From assembly GCA_937892955.1 (NCBI GenBank), contig CALBKH010000026.1, positions 6,116 through 70,115 of the forward strand: a stretch of 64,000 nucleotides of DNA. The letters run 5' to 3'. Of this stretch, positions 63,981 through 64,000 are shown one piece after another. Each line of letters opens with the position of its first letter. Position 1 is the stretch's first letter. Under the pieces are notes generated by a model that saw only the letters and a list, made by a program, of their open reading frames with translations, was not told where the DNA came from and made no database searches. Made by a program: the position numbers and the translations under genes. Source of the stretch: an uncultured Alphaproteobacteria bacterium (GTDB lineage: Bacteria; Pseudomonadota; Alphaproteobacteria; Rhizobiales; Ancalomicrobiaceae).

Positions 63981-64000
63981 TCAGGGAGACCTGTGCGCGG

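Overview
The window is high-GC DNA from an alphaproteobacterium, most likely of the order Hyphomicrobiales (Rhizobiales). This rests on an NDUFA12-type complex I gene, DUF2155 and DUF3572 genes, an adjacent pleD/divK pair, a B12-dependent nrdJ and an Omp25/31-like porin. The genus cannot be fixed from the sequence. Gene content points to a sulfur-oxidising chemolithotroph or phototroph.

The dominant feature is a minus-strand sulfur-oxidation cluster between about 24.6 kb and 3.3 kb. Read in transcription order it holds dsrA, dsrB, dsrE, dsrF, dsrH, dsrC, dsrM, dsrK, dsrL, dsrJ, dsrO, dsrP, dsrN, a single-cysteine DsrC-like gene, sqr (sulfide:quinone oxidoreductase), a SulP anion transporter, soeA, soeB, soeC and tusA. 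It ends at a GC-rich hairpin with a short T run. Many junctions overlap by 4 bases, so much of it is probably co-transcribed. The genes give a route from sulfide or stored sulfur to sulfate: TusA and DsrEFH pass sulfur to DsrC, reverse-type DsrAB releases sulfite, DsrMKJOP and DsrL handle the electrons, SoeABC oxidises sulfite to sulfate (or APS chemistry is bypassed), and SulP may move sulfate out. dsrR and dsrS are not present. Divergent from dsrA lie a TauD-like dioxygenase and two small proteins of unknown role.

Left of the cluster are the 5' end of an SLC13-type permease, a tandemly duplicated outer-membrane beta-barrel protein and tRNA-Ser(TGA). From 26.7 kb rightward the window is ordinary chromosome: M48 protease, DsbA-like protein, accB-accC, aat, DUF2155, NDUFA12, a response regulator, nrdJ (with two NrdR-like boxes upstream), plsY, pyrC'-pyrB, hicA-hicB, an AidB-like acyl-CoA dehydrogenase, topA, a diguanylate cyclase, rnr, GST, DUF983-Nudix-LysE, an EF-hand protein, rpmG, an acyltransferase, pleD-divK and DUF3572-HAD.

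The most unusual small region is 59.2-60.7 kb. It holds a third DsrC-family gene with no cysteines, followed by an AT-rich patch with a lone PBECR-like nuclease gene bracketed by two perfect 44-bp direct repeats. Dispersed palindromic repeats occur at 39.5, 40.5, 52.6 and 63.9 kb. No CRISPR array, transposase, integrase or rRNA was seen.
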